From the NCBI GenBank assembly GCA_037176705.1, contig CM073888.1, forward strand, positions 43,468,810-43,532,809: 64,000 nucleotides of DNA, written 5' to 3'. The notes under the pieces were generated by a model that was not told where the DNA came from, did not search any database, and saw only the letters and a program-made list of their open reading frames with translations. This DNA is from Molossus alvarezi. Taxonomy: Eukaryota; Chordata; Mammalia; Chiroptera; Molossidae. Position numbers and translations under genes: made by a program. Below, piece after piece: positions 59,872 to 64,000 of the stretch (the first letter of the stretch is position 1; each line of letters begins with the position of its first letter).

Positions 59872-60028
59872 GAGGTGAAAGGGACACATCGACTGATTGC
59901 CTAACACACGACCCCGACCAGGGCTGGGGACGAACCACAACCGAGGCACGTGCCCTTGACCGGAAACAAACCCACGACTCATTGGTCCGGGGGCTGACAC
60001 TCTAACTGTTGAGCCAAACCAGCCGGGG
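59872..60028 (-). mobile_element. Ves SINE lacking its tail
   Basis: Only the tRNA-like head and body are present ('gtgaaagggacacatcgact' to 'gagccaaaccagccggggc'). The AG/T-rich tail side is absent and no duplication is seen, so a deletion probably removed its left side. Confidence 0.85.
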
Positions 60029-60306
60029 CTCCGGGGCACTTGAATAGCACATATCTTACCTTCACCTGGGAGCCCCGACGATATTTACATGCACAACGAA
60101 GCACAAATGTAACTAAATTAACTTAAGATGGCTTGAGACATATTTATTAATGATTTGTCTGTAGCAATTATTTGACTCTATTAAGGACTACTTTAAAAAG
60201 AGAAAAAGTGCTCAAATAAAAAATAATCCAAAGTACAATGTGAGAGTAGACAAGAGGCTAAACTATTATATTAAACTGGTATGCCATTAAAAATAAATCT
60301 CAACAT

Positions 60307-60583
60307 AACTACAACAATTTTTTTTTAATCTCACCAGAGGACATTTTTCCATTCTTTATTCAGACAGAGCGGGAGGGAAAGAGAGGAAGAGAGAGAGAGA
60401 GAGAAACATGGATGTGAAAGGGACACATGGAGTGGCTGCCACCCGCACGACCCAACCAGGGCCAGGGACAAACTGCAACCAAAGTACATGCCCTTAGTGG
60501 GAACTGAACCCGGGTCTCTCTGGACCGCAGGCCAACACTCTAACCATTGAGCCAAACCGGCCAGGGCAACTACAGCAATTTTT
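60307..60583 (-). mobile_element. Ves SINE (minus strand)
   Basis: Body 60323-60567 with a 16-bp duplication (one mismatch) aactacaacaattttt at 60307 and aactacagcaattttt at 60568. Full head and AG-rich part. Confidence 0.96.
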
Positions 60584-61129
60584 AAATAATCTCAAAAGAA
60601 CAGAAATTGATATTTTAAAAAATCAGTTTCAATAAAACTGATAAAGTCATAAAACATCGGTACACTCACACCCTGCCTGGTTAATAAAACCTTTCTTCTT
60701 TCTCATGAAATGAACGTTCGCTTCCACGATGCACTTTGTACAGACACTGTTTGGCATGCTGTTTTCTTGCAGGCTTTCTTAGTACCCAAATGTGTTTTTC
60801 TCCAAGAATAAAGTGCATCATAGAGAGAGGGCTATTTCTTCACTGTCTTGGATCATCTAAACTGAATTTACTACATCCCTTCTAGAACTAACAGTGACAG
60901 ACTTCAAGTAACAAAAGAGGTCATTTGCATTTGAGCTTTAAAAAACGATACTGTAGTAGTTCCTCAGCTCAATGGGGAAACATGTAACAACAAATAAAGA
61001 TACTATCACTAACGGAATGAATGCAGTATGAATTCCCTTCTACGTGCCCAGTGATGGCTGAAACTTGTCCCTTGGGCCTAGGGACACAATTTAAACTACT
61101 GGACGAAAAAGGGACTCTATAATAAATCT

Positions 61130-61590
61130 GACCGAAAGTAACCCCACAAGGCAATCTGATCATAAAGTCCTAACTATTAGTTCATGGTGGGTAGTTACCC
61201 CCAAGGCTGTAAAAAAGGTTTATCTTTGCCTTAAGCCCTGTCCATTGTTCTTGTGGTCCAGGTTAACAAGTCTTAGAAATGCCAGAATAATGCTCTTTTC
61301 AGACTCTTTTGGAGACATAACTACCCTCAAGGGAGCCCATAATCTTGTCAAACATTTTATAATCCAATCACAGAGACATGTCCCGTCCCCAGCTTCAGGT
61401 AATCTTCCTCACACTCCCTTCTTAAATCCAAGTGTCTGGAAGAAACTGCAAGACTGTCCTTCTCTGGAGCATTTTCTCAGTCTGTTGAGGTCTCGCTTCC
61501 AGGTGTGTCCTCTGTTAGATTCAAATAAACTCTTACGAAAATTTTCTATAGATCTGGACATTCTCATGTTAACAACGACTACATACATTT
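61130..61590 (+). repeat. Possible class I (ERV1) LTR relic
   Basis: 'tctcagtctgttgaggtctc' followed by 'gattcaaataaactctta' resembles the R-U5 region of gammaretrovirus-like LTRs, with AATAAA near 61529. The boundaries are guesses and no terminal motif or duplication was confirmed. Confidence 0.3.
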
Positions 61591-61779
61591 CCCGGCAGTC
61601 TTCCTTGTTTCCCAGGATGTGCCTGAATTCCGGCCAACGAGAAGTATGCAGACATGAGGCGTGGCCAGGGCCACAAACACCTTCCTGAGCGCTCCCTCCA
61701 TTCCAGCTGACTGGGTGCAGATCCCTCAGAGAGCCTGGGAGCCAGGTGTCCAAGGTGGTAGACCCTCCTTCACCCTAGG

Positions 61780-62018
61780 TCTCCCACCGAGGACTGACAG
61801 CCCCCACCGAGGACTGACAGCTCCCACCGACAGCTCCCTCGGAGGACTGACAGCCCCACCGAGGACTGACAGCTCCCTCAGACGACTGACAGCTCCCTCG
61901 GAGGACTGACAGCTCCCTCGGAGGACTGACAGCTCCCTCGGAGGACTGACAGCTCCCGCCGAGGACTGACAGCTCCCACCGAGGACTGACAGCTCCCGCT
62001 GAGGACTGACAGCTCTCT
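61780..62018. repeat. 20-bp minisatellite, about eleven copies
   Basis: Tandem units of the type ctcggaggactgacagctcc run from about 61780 to 62018, with variants (cccaccg..., cccgccg..., cagacg...) and one partial unit near 61825-61840. As 20 is not a multiple of three, each frame repeats every 60 nt, and all three minus frames read the same 20-residue cycle rich in Ser, Gly and Val. Confidence 0.95.
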
Positions 62019-62059
62019 GAGCAGCGACCGTGGCCCTGGCCCTGTGCTGAGAGCTTCCA

Positions 62060-62190
62060 CACAACTGCTCATCTAATCTTCACCTGGGAAGTGGGCACTT
62101 TCACCATCTCCATTAAAAGATGACAATACTGAGGCACTGCAAACGTGAGATGGGCCTGAGGTCACACAGCTAAACGTGGCAGGGCCACGG
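62060..62190 (+). repeat. MIR relic
   Basis: 'catctaatcttcacctggga', 'gatgacaatactgaggcact', 'tgaggtcacacagctaaacg' in MIR order. Confidence 0.7.
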
Positions 62191-63654
62191 TCAGCCCAGG
62201 CAGTGAGTCCCTGCTCTCAGCCACTGGCGTCCTCCTGGGCTGTGCCCTCTGCACCAGACTCAGGGGAAGCGCCTTCCCCCGGCCCCCATGTCTGCAAACA
62301 CCCAAAGGCCTCTCTTCTATCAACACGTTATTTTTTCACATGGCTGAAAAAACTCCTGTTTGAGTTTCTGTCATCCCTTCAAACATGGTTTCAAACCTCT
62401 TCTCCCCTCTGGTCTCTCTGGAAGACTCCTGCTCGTCCGTGCGCATGTCGCGCTGTGTCTCCAGAGAAGGACTTCATGTGTAAAATCAGATTAATGACAG
62501 CGCTTCCCCAAAAGGGTCGGTGTGAAGATTAATTAGGTTACTCATGTAAAGCCCTAGAAATTAGAAACGGCACTCGAGACAAAGTGAGCCAGCCCACACT
62601 GGGAGCTGTTCCCTGCCTTGTCTTCAATGCTGCAGCCCAGGGTTGCATGAGGCTCTGGTGTGTGCGTCACTGCGCCGACCAGACTGAATCCGCTGTCCAC
62701 TTGAATCAGTGTTTACAAAGTGGGAGCCATCGATAGGTTTAGTTTCCCCTATCCCGACAGTGTTTTTCTTTCTTTTCAGCAGATATTACACTTCACCTTG
62801 CCGATGGCTAAGCTTCTCCTGATTGAGCTCAGCCCACCTTCCCGGGCACGAACAGTCTTTTTCAATCTTGTTAGTTCACCTTACTTGGTTTCACATCATC
62901 AGCAAATTAGAGGATTAGGACCCGAACATCTTGGTGTGGCCTACAGCGCCCCAAAGACACCAAAGTGGTTTTCCATGAGGAAGTTCCTCCCGACACAGGC
63001 TCACTGTTTCACCCTAGCTCAGCAACCAAGGACACAAAAGGTCACTGTCCTGACCTCAATACTCTTATGCCAGGGTTCGTAAGTGCAAGTATTCCGTTTC
63101 CACCAACCCCCCGAGACTGCCCAGCCCCGCCGAGGGCTAGCAGTAAAGGAAGTTGTCAGGATAGTGACGTGGCTGGACGGGGGAGCCACAGCCCAAACCA
63201 CGCTCTCCCAGAGGCCCCACCCAAGAGACCCAAGTCCGCAGTCATGCCTGCCCCATCTCGGATAAGGACATCCTAGCTGCTGTCGGCTGGGCTGGGGGCT
63301 CCGGATCCACCCAGCAGTCAGTGGGGGTCCGAGACAAGGCGCTGGGTTATGCAAGAAGCCTGACCCCTTTTCAAGGACGAGGACCTGTGCTCCAGAGCAT
63401 CAGGCTGGCAAAAAGGAACCCACAGCCAGTGACGGGGCGCAGGCCAGCCCCCACCTCAGGGAGCAGTCGGAAAGCATTAGGGGAAACCCCGCCCAGACTC
63501 CCTGCACGCGGGGCTGCGGGGCGCGGGATGGCACTCGGGGTGTGCCACGGCTGTCATTTTAAACCCCGAGGCCATAAGGGTCCTTTCAGGCCCTCTCAGA
63601 TGCCCAGGGCAGACCTAAGGGTAGTGATTCCCTCTCGCATCAGCATCCCTGGGA
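62191..63654. other. No gene recognised
   Basis: A plus frame at 62720-63082 contains a splice-acceptor-like pyrimidine tract (ending at 62780), but the downstream product has no domain and no donor stands out. Confidence 0.4.
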
Positions 63655-63805
63655 CGGCTGGCCAGAACAGGACTGCTGGGCCCACCCTGGGTTTCTGATG
63701 TAGTAGACGTGGGCAGAGGCCTAGAATTTACTTTTCTAACAAGTTCCTGGTTGCTATTGTTCCCGCCTTGGGGGACACACTTTGCGAACCACTAATTCAG
63801 GGCAA
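63655..63805 (+). repeat. MER5A-like hAT-Charlie relic
   Basis: 'ctgctgggcccaccctgggt', 'ttctgatgtagtagacgtgg', 'tctaacaagttcctgg', 'acactttgcgaaccact': clear MER5A order. The remainder to 64000 has nothing recognised. Confidence 0.75.
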
Positions 63806-64000
63806 GAGGTGTCAGGGAGAGTTTAAAAAAAAAAATCCAAGGGGAGGAGACAGGGAGAAAAGGGCCTCAGGCTCCCTCCGTGTAGACAGCAAATGGCTTG
63901 ATCGGAAAAGTAAAGACTGTTTTGAACCAACACATGGCCCCTATGTCTTTGCATGAATCTGTGGTCAATTGGTAGTAAATACTTTCTTTTTTCTAATCCC

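Noticed and set aside
61780..62018. CRISPR-like array
   Set aside because: The repeats are contiguous with no spacers; it is a eukaryotic minisatellite.

Overview
The window looks like nuclear DNA of a vesper bat (Vespertilionidae). About seventeen insertions of a tRNA-derived SINE of the bat Ves family are visible. One of them carries an intact, TSD-flanked non-autonomous hAT element of the SPIN type, a combination expected in Myotis-like bats. Species cannot be resolved from the sequence. No bacterial or viral genome, operon, CRISPR array, rRNA gene or functional tRNA gene is present. The sequence is mostly intergenic or deep-intron DNA. Nearly all open frames are chance openings or come from repeats.

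Layout. 1-3330: an antisense LINE-1 (L1) cut by the left edge, with ORF2 start, ORF1 and a long GC-rich 5' UTR. 3331-11088: ordinary sequence with L2/MIR relics and a stretch at about 9.9-10.6 kb that reads like a conserved non-coding element. 11.1-22 kb: Ves SINEs, nested Tigger elements (13.9 kb), the SPIN-in-Ves nest (15.8-16.3 kb) and MIRs. 22572-22984: a solo endogenous-retrovirus LTR. 23-30 kb: MLT1-like and old L1 fragments, a truncated SPIN and AT-rich unique DNA. 30318-30618: five copies of an exact 60-bp minisatellite inside an L2 relic. 32932-33016 (minus strand): the only convincing protein-coding exon, 85 nt with good splice sites, squeezed between two Ves SINEs. 33-42 kb: Ves insertions, including one nested in an older Ves (39.3-39.7 kb), and a young 5'-truncated L1 inserted into an older antisense L1 (41.2-42.5 kb). 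42.5-64 kb: mostly unique or ancient-repeat DNA with more Ves copies, a G-rich purine tract (52.4 kb), a codon-periodic GC-rich tract (56.6 kb) and a 20-bp minisatellite (61.78-62.02 kb).

Functionally the window is best read as part of one or more long introns, of a minus-strand gene whose identity I do not recognise, plus flanking DNA. The richest content is a layered record of transposition: Ves into Ves, SPIN into Ves, Tigger into Tigger and L1 into L1, giving a relative order of insertions. All repeat family names rest on recognising consensus features by eye. RepeatMasker with a bat library would settle them.
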